Of a DNA stretch of 64,000 nucleotides, positions 1 through 14,500 are shown piece by piece. The DNA is from Osedax fenrisi (lineage: Eukaryota; Annelida; Polychaeta; Sabellida; Siboglinidae). Within the stretch, counting starts at the first letter, position 1, and every line of letters starts with the position of its first letter. The stretch covers positions 110,001-174,000 of the forward strand of contig OZ025242.1 of the NCBI GenBank assembly GCA_964019155.1, given 5' to 3'. The notes under the pieces were generated by a model, which was not told where the DNA came from, ran no database searches, and saw nothing but the letters and a program-made list of their open reading frames with translations. Position numbers and translations under genes: made by a program.

Positions 1-123
1 GATTGTTCCACTAAGCTATACATCACAGGCGTATACATAGTGGTTCATAAATATACCTATCTATATTTATAAGGAGAAATAACTAATACATTAATTATAT
101 TGTACTCGCGGATGTAATGCATC

Positions 124-200
124 CATGGTCGGCTTAAGGGAGGGGGTGGGCACATCTGCGAATACTCGGGCCCAACATTTTTAGGGACCCATTGATTATT
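124..200 (+). mobile_element. hAT-like terminal sequence in the unit leader (candidate)
   Basis: In units 2 and 3 the leader contains 'cagggtcggcttaaggg' followed by a G-rich run and a GGGCCC/GGGACCC stretch (from 6202 and 10477). Copy 1 has 'catggtcgg' at 124, a point variant. A CAGGG start followed by G-rich sequence resembles hAT-type transposon ends. I did not find the matching opposite end or an 8-bp duplication, so this is a weak call. Confidence 0.25.
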
Positions 201-1068
201 TGAAAAAAAAATTGTTTACTATTTATATAAAAAAAAATTATTTGTATTAACTGTATTTTCTATTACATTATATTTTCTTTAATAGTATTAATTATAATTA
301 AATAAAAACAAATAAAATAATAAATTAATTAAGTATGAGTCATTTATTGTGAACGTGAAAATATAATTTTACAAAAATGTCAAAATAGTTCGAAAACGTG
401 CATAAAATATTTGAACACATATGTGATATATGTGTATTTACTAATAGTGATTACCATACATGGTCTATAGACCATCGCACAACATCTATCATATTATAAG
501 CTGTAATAGTAGGAGCTATCTTATGAATTGATACATTTATTGATAAACTAGAAATCGATACATATATCGATACATATATCGGGGAAACGGGGATATCGGG
601 AATCGTTGCCCCTATAAATTACGAAAGAAATCACTGTAAACGTTTTATTATTAAATTTATATAGATATATGTTAACTATAACTTCAATTAGAATTTGTAA
701 ATGACATATTTATTATAAATTACGTAAAATAACAATATTCTATATAGATGTAGGTACCTATAATAGTAATTAAACATAATTAGTATTTTTCACATTAATC
801 GTTCTCAAATAATTAATTTCCCCAATATACTATATGCGTCGCGCGTATTAAAAAAGGTGTATCTTTTCCTAGTGAATATTTAATTATAATTTGTCTATAG
901 ACAATAGACACTATAGTGTATATATATATATACAAAAATAGTTCGTATTCAAATAGGAATATGTTGCTTTATAATTTTTATATAATGATTAGATTGATGA
1001 AAATATGTAAACAATTATTACATTTTTCAACAGACTAGTTTTTAAGGTTATAAATTGTATTTATTTTT

Positions 1069-1113
<45 letters not shown>

Positions 1114-1127
1114 TATATATATATATA
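1069..1127. repeat. (TA)n microsatellite in unit leader
   Basis: A pure TA dinucleotide tract with one 'aatta' interruption. The equivalents at about 7146-7200 and 11421-11467 differ in length, as expected for slippage. Confidence 0.95.
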
Positions 1128-1217
1128 AACATACAACTAAATGCAGTATTGCAATAAGCCAACTAGTGACACATGAATGTTTAGCTTGATTTCACACTCA
1201 TCAAGCTATCTACTACA

Positions 1218-4200
1218 CTGGTACGTTGGGATGTTGGTACATTGGTACGTTGGTACATTGGTACATTGGTACATTGGTACATTGGTACATTGGTACGTTG
1301 GTACATTGGTACATTAGTTCGTTGTACGTTGGGATGTTGGTACGTTGGGATGTTGGTACATTGGTACATTGGTACATTGGTACATTGGTACATTGGTACA
1401 TTGGTACATTGGTACATTGGTACATTGGTACATTGGTACATTAGTTCGTTGGTACGTTGGGATGTTGGTACGTTGGGACGTTGGTACATTGGTACATTGG
1501 TACATTGGTACATTGGTACATTGGTACATTGGTACATTGGTACATTGGTACATTGGTACATTAGTTCGTTGGTACGTTGGGATGTTGGTACGTTGGGATG
1601 TTGGTACATTGGTACATTGGTACATTGGTACATTGGTACATTGGTACATTGGTACATTGGTACATTGGTACGTTGGGATGTTGGTACATTGGTACATTGG
1701 TACATTGGTACATTGGTACATTGGTACATTGGTACATTGGTACATTGGGACGTTGGTACATTGGTACATTGGTACATTAGTTCGTTGGTACGTTGGGATG
1801 TTGGTACGTTGGGATGTTGGTACATTGGTACATTGGTACATTGGTACATTGGTACATTGGTACATTAGTTCGTTGGTACGTTGGGATGTTGGTACGTTGG
1901 GATGTTGGTACATTGGTACATTGGTACATTGGTACATTGGTACATTGGTACATTGGTACATTGGTACATTGGTACGTTGGGATGTTGGTACATTGGTACA
2001 TTGGTACATTGGTACATTGGTACATTGGTACATTGGTACATTGGTACATTGGGACGTTGGTACATTGGTACATTGGTACATTGGTACATTGGTACATTGG
2101 TACATTGGTACATTAGTTCGTTGGTACGTTGGGATGTTGGTACGTTGGGATGTTGGTACATTGGTACATTGGTACATTGGTACATTGGTACATTGGTACA
2201 TTGGTACATTGGTACATTAGTTCGTTGGTACGTTGGGATGTTGGTACATTAGTTCGTTGGTACATTGGTACATTGGTACGTTGGTACATTGGTACATTGG
2301 TACATTAGTTCGTTGGTACGTTGGGATGTTGGTACGTTGGGACGTTGGTACATTGGTACATTGGTACATTGGTACATTAGTTCGTTGGTACGTTGGGATG
2401 TTGGTACGTTGGGATGTTGGTACATTGGTACATTGGTACATTGGTACATTGGTACATTGGTATATTGGTACATTGGTATATTGGTATATTGGTACATTGG
2501 TACATTGGTACGTTGGGATGTTGGTACATTGGTACATTGGTACATTGGTACATTAGTTCGTTGGTACGTTGGGATGTTGGTACGTTGGGATGTTGGTACA
2601 TTGGTACATTGGTACATTGGTACATTGGTACATTGGTACATTGGTACATTGGTACATTAGTTCGTTGGTACGTTGGGATGTTGGTACATTAGTTCGTTGG
2701 TACATTGGTACATTGGTACGTTGGTACATTGGTACATTGGTACATTGGTACATTGGTACATTGGTACATTAGTTCGTTGGTACGTTGGGATGTTGGTACG
2801 TTGGGACGTTGGTACATTGGTACATTGGTACATTGGTACATTGGTACATTGGTACATTGGTACATTGGTACATTGGTACATTGGTACGTTGGGATGTTGG
2901 TACATTGGTACATTGGTACATTGGTACATTGGTACATTGGTACATTGGTACATTGGGACGTTGGTACATTGGTACATTGGTACGTTGGGATGTTGGTACA
3001 TTGGTACATTGGTACATTGGTACATTGGTACATTGGTACATTGGTACATTGGTACATTGGGACGTTGGTACATTAGTTCGTTGGTATGTTGGTACATTGA
3101 TACATTGGTACATTGGTACATTGGTACATTGGTACATTAGTTCGTTGGTATGTTGGTACATTGATACATTGGTACATTAGTTCGTTGGTACGTTGGGATG
3201 TTGGTACGTTGGGATGTTGGTACATTGGTACATTGGTACATTGGTACATTGGTACATTAGTTCGTTGGTATGTTGGTACATTGATACATTGGTACATTGG
3301 TACATTGGTACATTGGTACATTAGTTCGTTGGTACGTTGGGATGTTGGTACGTTGGGATGTTGGTACATTGGTACATTGGTACGTTGGTACATTAGTTCG
3401 TTGGTACATTGGTACATTGGTACATTGGTACATTGGTACATTGGTACATTGGTACATTAGTTCGTTGGTATGTTGGGATGTTGGTACGTTGGGATATTGG
3501 TACACTGGTACATTAGTTCGTTGGTACGTTGGTACATTGGTACATTGGTACATTGGTACATTGGTACATTGGTACATTGGTACATTAGTTCGTTGGTACG
3601 TTGGGATGTTGGTACGTTGGGATGTTGGTACATTGGTACATTGGTACATTGGTACATTAGTTCGTTGGTATGTTGGTACATTGATACATTGGTACATTGG
3701 TACGTTGGGATGTTGGTACATTGGTACATTGGTACATTGGTACATTGGTACATTGGTACATTAGTTCGTTGGTAAGTTGGTACATTGGTACATTGGTACA
3801 TTGGTACATTGGTACATTGGTACATTAGTTCGTTGGTACATTAGTTCGTTGGTACGTTGGGATGTTGGTACGTTGGGATGTTGGTACATTGGTACATTGG
3901 TACGTTGGTACATTAGTTCTTTGGTACATTGGTACATTGGTACATTGGTACATTGGTACATTGGTACATTGGTACATTGGTACATTAGTTCGTTGGTATG
4001 TTGGGATGTTGGTACGTTGGGATGTTGGTACATTGCTACATTGGTACATTGGTACATTGGTACATTGGTACATTGGTACATTGGTACATTGGTACATTGG
4101 TACATTGGTACATTGGTACATTGGTACATTAGTTCGTTGGTACGTTGGGATGTTGGTACGTTGGGATGTTGGTACATTGGTACATTGGTACATTGGTACA

Positions 4201-4510
4201 TTGGTACATTGGTACATTAGTTCGTTGGTACGTTGGGATGTTGGTACGTTGGGATGTTGGTACATTGGTACATTGGTACATTGGTACATTGGTACATTGG
4301 TACATTGGTACATTGGTACATTGGTACATTGGTACATTGGTACATTGGTACATTGGTACATTAGTTCGTTGGTACGTTGGTACATTGGTACATTAGTTCG
4401 TTGGTACGTTGGTATGTTGGTACGTTGGGATGTTGGTACATTGGTACATTGGTACATTGGTACATTGGTACATTGGTACATTGGTACATTGGTACATTGG
4501 TACATTGGTA
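1218..4510. repeat. 8-bp minisatellite array 1 (TTGGTACA family, about 3.3 kb)
   Basis: The array is made of tandem 8-mers in strict 8-bp phase. The default is TTGGTACA; recurrent variants are TTGGTACG, TTGGGATG, TTGGGACG, TTAGTTCG, TTGATACA and TTGGTATA/G. A common word is TTAGTTCG, TTGGTACG, TTGGGATG, TTGGTACG, TTGGGATG followed by about 7-12 default units. The plus strand is G/T rich and every default unit holds a GTAC palindrome. Default units contain no stop in any frame, so long six-frame open stretches arise (plus WYIGTLVH, minus MYQCTNVP). They are not genes. Confidence 0.97.
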
Positions 4511-4824
4511 TTATTTCCTAAAATAGATGCGGAAATCTTATATTTTATGATGGGAGTTTACGAATTATTGAAAAATGAATTTGCACTAGTATCAATGAAA
4601 ATAAAGATAAGGTTACTTAATAACTATAGATTTAATATTATAGTTATTTTAAATATTTGATTTTTCGTATGCTAATTCAAAAGTATAGTTACTCTATTAT
4701 ATATATATATATATAGGTATATATACCTAACTGCAGTAATTAATATAAAATATTGGATTTTTCTAATTACAATTCTAGAGTATACTTTATATAGTATGAT
4801 ATTAACTATATAAAGTATCTTATA

Positions 4825-4896
<72 letters not shown>

Positions 4897-5317
4897 TATA
4901 ATATACAATATTATAGTATATTATATATAATAGTACTTTATTTATATAAATATTAATTAATAATAAATATAAATAAACTTATATAAATATTTGAATTTTT
5001 ATTGCAGGAAATAATGATTTCATATATCAGAAAAGAGGATGCTTATTATGTGTGTCGATAATTGTTTGGTTTTCGTTCAAAATAATTGATTTCGTATTGT
5101 ATTAAGTGGTATTAATTTTATTTGTTTCACATAACATGTCCTACAAACATTAATTGTTTATGTAATTTTGTATCACGATATTTATTTAAAAATGTATCTG
5201 TTAACAGAATTAACAATATTTCTACACCAAAATATGTGGTTTTTAGAAAATAAATGATCATTATAAATGTCGATTCTATATATAAATTAATAATATAGAA
5301 TAGTAAGTTATTATAAA

Positions 5318-5797
5318 CACTGGTATAAATTTAAATAAAATATAGTATAACTTTTAATACATTATGGTATAACTTTATATAATATATGGTATACATTTCA
5401 ATAAATAATGGTATAACTTTAAATAAAATATAGTATAACTTTTAATAAATGATGGTATAACTACATATAATATATGGTATAAATTATGGTATAACTTTAA
5501 ATAAAAATAGTATAACTTTTAATAAATTATGGTATAACTTTATATAATATATGGTATAAATTTTAATAAATGATGGTATAACTTTATATCAAATTTGGTA
5601 TAACTTTTTATAAAATATGGTATAACTTTATATAATATATGGTATAAATGATGGTATAACTTTATATAAAATATGGTATAACTTTTAATAAAATATGGTA
5701 TAACTTTTTTAATTTGTTATACCGTAAATGGTATACCAGGGCGCCAAGGGGTTATACCATTTTGTAATCAATGTTATACCATTTATTTCTAACAGTG
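5318..5797. mobile_element. MITE-like element with tandem interior, copy in unit 1
   Basis: The segment starts CACTGGTATAA and ends with AACAGTG, so the ends form a short inverted repeat, and GGTATAAC inside the left part is answered by GTTATACC inside the right part. The interior is a degenerate tandem repeat built on 'atggtataacttttaataaa'. Length is 480 bp. No target-site duplication is clear. It could equally be a locally expanded minisatellite with a palindromic right end. Confidence 0.4.
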
Positions 5798-6037
5798 TAT
5801 ATACAGTAATATATACCTATATTATATACTACTATTTATTTATTGGATATATGATAGATATTGGATACACTGTGGATTACAAGTGAGCCCTCGAGAAGTC
5901 GTATACGACTCTATAGATTCGTACATGTTATAATTAACTGTGAGGGACAATACAAAACAAATATCTAACATTTTTGTCTTGTGTTTTGATTTATCGCACA
6001 TTAAGTTCTAGGTAAACCCTAGCGTACAACATAATAA

Positions 6038-6105
6038 CTACATGGAGTCGAACCCGTGAGACCTCTCTTTACTTTAGTGATTGTTCCACTAAGCTATACA
6101 TCACA
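6038..6105 (-). other. tRNA-like sequence with pol III A and B boxes (unit 1/2 junction)
   Basis: On the minus strand, TAGCTTAGTGG (6086-6096) matches the A box and GGTTCGACTCC (6044-6054) matches the B box consensus, about 45 bases apart. An acceptor stem pairs only poorly (several G-T pairs and mismatches), and I could not build a convincing anticodon arm. This favours a tRNA-derived SINE head or a decayed tRNA over a functional tRNA. The 5' part of another copy lies at 1-24. Confidence 0.4.
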
Positions 6106-7144
6106 GGCGTATACATAGTGGTTCATAAATATACCTATCTATATTTATAAGGAGAAATAACTAATACATTAATTATATTGTACTCGCGGATGTCATGCAT
6201 CCAGGGTCGGCTTAAGGGAGGGGGTGGGCACATCTGCGAATACTCGGGCCCAACATTTTTAGGGACCCATTGATTATTTGAAAAAAAAATTGTTTACTAT
6301 TTATATAAAAAAAAATTATTTGTATTAACTGTATTTTCTATTACATTATATTTTCTTTAATAGTATTAATTATAATTAAATAAATACAAATAAAATAATA
6401 AATTAATTAAGTATGAGTCATTTATTGTGAACGTGAAAATATAATTTTACAAAAATGTCAAAATAGTTCGAAAACGTGCATAAAATATTTGAACACATAT
6501 GTGATATATGTGTATTTACTAATAGTGATTACCATACATGGTCTATAGACCATCGCACAACATCTATCATATTATAAGCTGTAATAGTAGGAGCTATCTT
6601 ATGAATTGATACATTTATTGATAAACTAGAAATCGATACATATATCGATACATATATCGGGGAAACGGGGATATCGGGAATCGTTGCCCCTATAAATTAC
6701 GAAAGAAATCACTGTAAACGTTTTATTATTAAATTTATATAGATATATGTTAACTATAACTTCAATTAGAATTTGTAAATGACATATTTATTATAAATTA
6801 CGTAAAATAACAATATTCTATATAGATGTAGGTACCTATAATAGTAATTAAACATAATTAGTATTTTTCACATTAATCGTTCTCAAATAATTAATTTCCC
6901 CAATATACTATATGCGTCGCGCGTATTAAAAAAGGTGTATCTTTTCCTAGTGAATATTTAATTATAATTTGTCTATAGACAATAGACACTATAGTGTATA
7001 TATATATACAAAAATAGTTCGTATTCAAATAGGAATATGTTGCTTTATAATTTTTATATAATGATTAGATTGATGAAAATATGTAAACAATTATTACATT
7101 TTTCAACAGACTAGTTTTTAAGGTTATAAATTGTATTTATTTTT

Positions 7145-7187
<43 letters not shown>

Positions 7188-7295
7188 TATATATATATAT
7201 AAACATACAACTAAATGCAGTATTGCAATAAGCCAACTAGTGCTCACACATGAATGTTTAGCTTGATTTCACACTCATCAAGCTATCTACTACAC

Positions 7296-8778
7296 TGGTA
7301 CGTTGGGATGTTGGTACATTGGTACGTTGGTACATTGGTACATTGGTACATTGGTACATTGGTACATTGGTACGTTGGTACATTGGTACATTAGTTCGTT
7401 GTACGTTGGTACATTGGTACATTGGTACATTGGTACATTGGTACATTAGTTCGTTAGTACGTTGGGATGTTGGTACGTTGGGACGTTGGTACATTGGTAC
7501 ATTGGTACATTGGTACATTGGTACATTGGTACATTGGTACATTGGTACATTAGTTCGTTGGTACGTTGGGATGTTGGTACGTTGGGATGTTGGTACATTG
7601 GTACATTGGTACATTGGTACATTGGTACATTGGTACATTGGTACATTGGTACATTGGTACGTTGGGATGTTGGTACATTGGTACATTGGTACATTGGTAC
7701 ATTGGTACATTGGTACATTGGTACATTGGTACATTGGGACGTTGGTACATTGGTACATTGGTACATTAGTTCGTTGGTACGTTGGGATGTTGGTACGTTG
7801 GGATGTTGGTACATTGGTACATTGGTACATTGGTACATTGGTACATTGGTACATTAGTTCGTTGGTACGTTGGGATGTTGGTACGTTGGGATGTTGGTAC
7901 ATTGGTACATTGGTACATTGGTACATTGGTACATTGGTACATTGGTACATTGGTACATTGGTACGTTGGGATGTTGGTACATTGGTACATTGGTACATTG
8001 GTACATTGGTACATTGGTACATTGGTACATTGGTACATTGGGACGTTGGTACATTGGTACATTGGTACATTGGTACATTGGTACATTGGTACATTGGTAC
8101 ATTGGTACATTAGTTCGTTGGTATGTTGGGATGTTGGTACGTTGGGATGTTGGTACATTGATACATTGGTACATTGGTACATTGGTACATTGGTACATTG
8201 GTACATTGGTACATTGGTACATTGGTACATTGGTACATTGGTACATTGGTACATTAGTTCGTTGGTACGTTGGGATGTTGGTACGTTGGGATGTTGGTAC
8301 ATTGGTACATTGGTACATTGGTACATTGGTACATTGGTACATTAGTTCGTTGGTACGTTGGGATGTTGGTACGTTGGGATGTTGGTACATTGGTACATTG
8401 GTACATTGGTACATTGGTACATTGGTACATTGGTACATTAGTTCGTTGGTACGTTGGGATGTTGGTACGTTGGGATGTTGGTACATTAGTTCGTTGGTAC
8501 GTTGGTACATTGGTACATTAGTTCGTTGGTACGTTGGGATGTTGGTACGTTGGGATGTTGGTACATTGGTACATTGGTACATTGGTACATTGGTACATTG
8601 GTACATTGGTACATTGGTACATTGGTACATTAGTTCGTTGGTACGTTGGTACATTGGTACATTAGTTCGTTGGTACGTTGGTATGTTGGTACGTTGGGAT
8701 GTTGGTACATTGGTACATTGGTACATTGGTACATTGGTACATTGGTACATTGGTACATTGGTACATTGGTACATTGGT
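7296..8778. repeat. 8-bp minisatellite array 2 (about 1.5 kb)
   Basis: It uses the same 8-mer alphabet and phase as array 1, with the same entry ('ctactacactgg') and exit ('ggtattatttcctaaaa') junctions. Blocks of variants at its start follow the order seen in array 1, so it looks like a contracted or less expanded relative of array 1. Confidence 0.97.
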
Positions 8779-9093
8779 ATTATTTCCTAAAATAGATGCG
8801 GAAATCTTATATTTTATGATGGGAGTTTACGAATTATTGAAAAATGAATTTGCACTAGTATCAATGAAAATAAAGATAAGGTTACTTAATAACTATAGAT
8901 TTAATATTATAGTTATTTTAAATATTTGATTTTTCGTATGCTAATTCAAAAGTATAGTTACTCTATTATATATATATATATATAGGTATATATACCTAAC
9001 TGCAGTAATTAATATAAAATATTGGATTTTTCTAATTACAATTCTAGAGTATACTTTATATAGTATGATATTAACTATATAAAGTATCTTATA

Positions 9094-9171
<78 letters not shown>

Positions 9172-9592
9172 TATAATATACAATATTATAGTATATTATA
9201 TATAATAGTACTTTATTTATATAAATATTAATTAATAATAAATATAAATAAACTTATATAAATATTTGAATTTTTATTGCAGGAAATAATGATTTCATAT
9301 ATCAGAAAAGAGGATGCTTATTATGTGTGTCGATAATTGTTTGGTTTTCGTTCAAAATAATTGATTTCGTATTGTATTAAGTGGTATTAATTTTATTTGT
9401 TTCACATAACATGTCCTACAAACATTAATTGTTTATGTAATTTTGTATCACGATATTTATTTAAAAATGTATCTGTTAACAGAATTAACAATATTTCTAT
9501 ACCAAAATATGTGGTTTTTAGAAAATAAATGATCATTATAAATGTCGATTCTATATATAAATTAATAATATAGAATAGTAAGTTATTATAAA

Positions 9593-10072
9593 CACTGGTA
9601 TAAATTTAAATAAAATATAGTATAACTTTTAATACATTATGGTATAACTTTATATAATATATGGTATACATTTCAATAAATAATGGTATAACTTTAAATA
9701 AAATATAGTATAACTTTTAATAAATGATGGTATAACTACATATAATATATGGTATAAATTATGGTATAACTTTAAATAAAAATAGTATAACTTTTAATAA
9801 ATTATGGTATAACTTTATATAATATATGGTATAAATTTTAATAAATGATGGTATAACTTTATATCAAATTTGGTATAACTTTTTATAAAATATTGTATAA
9901 CTTTATATAATATATGGTATAAATGATGGTATAACTTTATATAAAATATGGTATAACTTTTAATAAAATATGGTATAACTTTTTTAATTTGTTATACCGT
10001 AAATGGTATACCAGGGCACCAAGGGGTTATACCATTTTGTAATCAATGTTATACCATTTATTTCTAACAGTG
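9593..10072. mobile_element. MITE-like element with tandem interior, copy in unit 2
   Basis: This is the second copy of the 480-bp CACTGG...CAGTG element, of the same length as the copy at 5318-5797 and nearly identical. It was duplicated as part of the macrosatellite and is not an independent insertion. Confidence 0.4.
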
Positions 10073-10312
10073 TATATACAGTAATATATACCTATATTAT
10101 ATACTACTATTTATTTATTGGATATATGATAGATATTGGATACACTGTGGATTACAAGTGAGCCCTCGAGAAGTCGTATACGACTCTATAGATTCGTACA
10201 TGTTATAATTAACTGTGAGGGACAATACAAAACAAATATCTAACATTTTTGTCTTGTGTTTTGATTTATCGCACATTAAGTTCTAGGTAAACCCTAGCGT
10301 ACAACATAATAA

Positions 10313-10380
10313 CTACATGGAGTCGAACCCGTGAGACCTCTCTTTACTTTAGTGATTGTTCCACTAAGCTATACATCACA
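10313..10380 (-). other. tRNA-like sequence with pol III A and B boxes (unit 2/3 junction)
   Basis: This repeats the sequence at 6038-6105, with the B box at 10319-10329. It sits at the same place in the repeat unit, so each complete unit carries one potential pol III promoter pointing into the trailer. Confidence 0.4.
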
Positions 10381-11419
10381 GGCGTATACATAGTGGTTCA
10401 TAAATATACCTATCTATATTTATAAGGAGAAATAACTAATACATTAATTATATTGTACTCGCGGATGTCATGCATCCAGGGTCGGCTTAAGGGAGGGGGT
10501 GGGCACATCTGCGAATACTCGGGCCCAACATTTTTAGGGACCCATTGATTATTTGAAAAAAAAATTGTTTACTATTTATATAAAAAAAAATTATTTGTCT
10601 TAACTGTATTTTCTATTACATTATATTTTCTTTAATAGTATTAATTATAATTAAATAAATACAAATAAAATAATAAATTAATTAAGTATGAGTCATTTAT
10701 TGTGAACGTGAAAATATAATTTTACAAAAATGTCAAAATAGTTCGAAAACGTGCATAAAATATTTGAACACATATGTGATATATGTGTATTTACTAATAG
10801 TGATTACCATACATGGTCTATAGACCATCGCACAACATCTATCATATTATAAGCTGTAATAGTAGGAGCTATCTTATGAATTGATACATTTATTGATAAA
10901 CTAGAAATCGATACATATATCGATACATATATCGGGGAAACGGGGATATCGGGAATCGTTGCCCCTATAAATTACGAAAGAAATCACTGTAAACGTTTTA
11001 TTATTAAATTTATATAGATATATGTTAACTATAACTTCAATTAGAATTTGTAAATGACATATTTATTATAAATTACGTAAAATAACAATATTCTATATAG
11101 ATGTAGGTACCTATAATAGTAATTAAACATAATTAGTATTTTTCACATTAATCGTTCTCAAATAATTAATTTCCCCAATATACTATATGCGTCGCGCGTA
11201 TTAAAAAAGGTGTATCTTTTCCTAGTGAATATTTAATTATAATTTGTCTATAGACAATAGACACTATAGTGTATATATATATACAAAAATAGTTCGTATT
11301 CAAATAGGAATATGTTGCTTTATAATTTTTATATAATGATTAGATTGATGAAAATATGTAAACAATTATTACATTTTTCAACAGACTAGTTTTTAAGGTT
11401 ATAAATTGTATTTATTTTT

Positions 11420-11454
<35 letters not shown>

Positions 11455-11561
11455 TATATATATATATAAACATACAACTAAATGCAGTATTGCAATAAGC
11501 CAACTAGTGCTCACACATGAATGTTTAGCTTGACATCACACTCATCAAGCTATCTACTACA

Positions 11562-14500
11562 CTGGTACGTTGATACATTGGTACATTAGTTCGTTGGTAC
11601 GTTGGTACATTGGTACATTGGTACATTGGTACATTGGTACATTGGTACATTAGTTCGTTGGTACGTTGGGATGTTGGTACGTTGGGATGTTGGTACATTG
11701 ATACATTGGTACATTGGTACATTGGTACATTGGTACATTAGTTCGTTGGTACGTTGGGATGTTGGTACGTTGGGATGTTGGTACATTGGTACATTGGTAC
11801 ATTGGTACATTGGTACATTGGTACATTGGTACATTGGTACATTGGTACATTGGTACATTGGTACGTTGGTACGTTGGTACGTTGGGATGTCGGTACGTTG
11901 GTACATTGGTACATTGGTACATTGGTACATTAGTTCGTTGGTACGTTGGTACATTGGTACATTGGTACATTGGTACATTGGTACATTGGTACATTGCTAC
12001 ATTGGTACATTAGTTCGTTGGTACGTTGGGATGTTGGTACGTTGGGATGTTGGTACATTGATACATTGGTACATTGGTACATTGGTACATTGGTACATTA
12101 GTTCGTTGGTACGTTGGGATGTTGGTACGTTGGGATGTTGGTACATTGGTACATTGGTACATTGGTACATTGGTACATTGGTACATTGGTACATTGGTAC
12201 ATTGGTACGTTGGTACGTTGGTACGTTGGGATGTTGGTACGTTGGTACATTGGTACATTGGTACATTGGTACATTAGTTCGTTGGTACGTTGGGTTGTTG
12301 GTACGTTGGGATGTTGGTACATTGATACATTGGTACATTGGTACATTGGTACATTAGTTCGTTGGTATGTTGGTACATTGGTACATTGGTACATTGCTAC
12401 ATTGGTACATTAGTTCGTTGGTACGTTGGTACATTGGTACATTGGTACATTGGTACATTGGTACATTGGTACATTGCTACATTGGTACATTAGTTCGTTG
12501 GTACGTTGGGATGTTGGTACGTTGGGATGTTGGTACATTGATACATTGGTACATTGGTACATTGGTACATTGGTACATTAGTTCGTTGGTACGTTGGGAT
12601 GTTGGTACGTTGGGATGTTGGTACATTGGTACATTGGTACATTGGTACATTGGTACATTGGTACATTGGTACATTGGTACATTGGTACGTTGGTACGTTG
12701 GTACGTTGGGATGTTGGTACATTGATACATTGGTACATTGGTACATTGGTACATTGGTACATTGGTACATTGGTACATTGGTACGTTGGTACGTTGGTAC
12801 ATTGGTACATTGGTACATTGGTACATTAGTTCGTTGGTACATTGGTACATTAGTTCGTTGGTACGTTGGTACATTGGTACATTAGTTCGTTGGTACGTTG
12901 GGTTGTTGGTACGTTGGGATGTTGGTACATTGATACATTGGTACATTGGTACATTGGTACATTAGTTCGTTGGTACGTTGGGATGTTGGTACATTGGTAC
13001 ATTGGTACATTGCTACATTGGTACATTAGTTCGTTGGTACGTTGGGATGTTGGTACGTTGGGATGTTGGTACATTGATACATTGGTACATTGGTACATTG
13101 GTACATTAGTTCGTTGGTACGTTGGGATGTTGGTACATTGGTACATTGGTACATTGCTACATTGGTACATTAGTTCGTTGGTACGTTGGGATGTTGGTAC
13201 GTTGGGATGTTGGTACATTGATACATTGGTACATTGGTACATTGGTACATTAGTTCGTTGGTACGTTGGGATGTTGGTACATTGGTACATTGGTACATTG
13301 GTACATTGCTACATTGGTACATTAGTTCGTTGGTACGTTGGGATGTTGGTACGTTGGGATGTTGGTACATTGATACATTGGTAAATTGGTACATTGGTAC
13401 ATTAGTTCGTTGGTACGTTGGTATATTGGTACATTGGTACATTGGTACATTGCTACATTGGTACATTGGTACATTGCTACATTGGTACATTAGTTCGTTG
13501 GTACGTTGGGTTGTTGGTACGTTGGGATGTTGGTACATTGATACATTGGTACATTGGTACATTGGTACATTAGTTCGTTGGTACGTTGGGATGTTGGTAC
13601 ATTGGTACATTGGTACATTGCTACATTGGTACATTAGTTCGTTGGTACGTTGGGATGTTGGTACATTGGTACATTGGTACATTGCTACATTGGTACATTA
13701 GTTCGTTGGTACGTTGGGATGTTGGTACGTTGGGATGTTGGTACATTGGTACATTGGTACATTGGTACATTGGTACATTGGTACATTGGTACATTGGTAC
13801 ATTAGTTCGTTGGTACGTTGGGATGTTGGTACATTGGTACATTGGTACATTGGTACATTGGTACATTAGTTCGTTGGTACGTTGGGATGTTGGTACATTG
13901 GTACATTGGTACATTGGTACATTGCTACATTGGTACATTAGTTCGTTGGTACGTTGGGATGTTGGTACGTTGGGATGTTGGTACATTGATACATTGGTAC
14001 ATTGGTACATTGGTACATTAGTTCGTTGGTACGTTGGGATGTTGGTACATTGGTACATTGGTACATTGGTACATTGGTAGATTGGTACATTAGTTAGTTG
14101 GTACATTGGTACATTGGTACATTGGTACATTGGTACATTGGTACATTAGTTCGTTGGTACGTTGGGATGTTGGTACGTTGGGATGTTGGTACATTGGTAC
14201 ATTGGTACATTGGTACATTGGTACATTAGTTCGTTGGTACATTGGTACATTGGTACATTGGTACATTGGTACATTGGTACATTAGTTCGTTGGTACGTTG
14301 GGATGTTGGTACGTTGGGATGTTGGTACATTGGTACATTGGTACATTGGTACATTGGTACATTAGTTCGTTGGTACATTGGTACATTGGTACATTGGTAC
14401 ATTGGTACATTGGTACATTAGTTCGTTGGTACGTTGGGATGTTGGTACGTTGGGATGTTGGTACATTGGTACATAGGTACATTGGTACATTGGTACATTG

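Larger units (their letters stand above)
1..6078. repeat. Macrosatellite unit, copy 1 (window opens inside the repeated array)
   Basis: Positions 1-1217 recur almost base for base at 6079-7295 and again at 10354-11561. The segment after the minisatellite (4511-6078) recurs at 8779-10353. The unit therefore has three parts: an AT-rich leader of about 1.2 kb, an 8-bp minisatellite, and an AT-rich trailer of about 1.57 kb. Copy 1 is 6078 bp long because its minisatellite is 3.3 kb. Differences from copy 2 outside the minisatellite are a few substitutions and TA-run lengths. No credible coding region lies in the unit. Confidence 0.9.
6079..10353. repeat. Macrosatellite unit, copy 2 (4275 bp)
   Basis: This is the complete second copy of the leader, minisatellite and trailer. 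It is shorter than copy 1 by 1803 bp, which is almost exactly the difference in minisatellite length (about 1.48 kb here against 3.29 kb). Near identity of the flanks next to large array-length differences indicates recent unit duplication followed by rapid expansion or contraction of the minisatellite. Confidence 0.9.

Noticed and set aside
4409..4660. Open frame leaving the array ('LFPKIDAEILYFMMGVYELL')
   Set aside because: It is a repeat-derived start fused to AT-rich trailer sequence; the same happens at 8678-8929 simply because the unit is duplicated. No known family.
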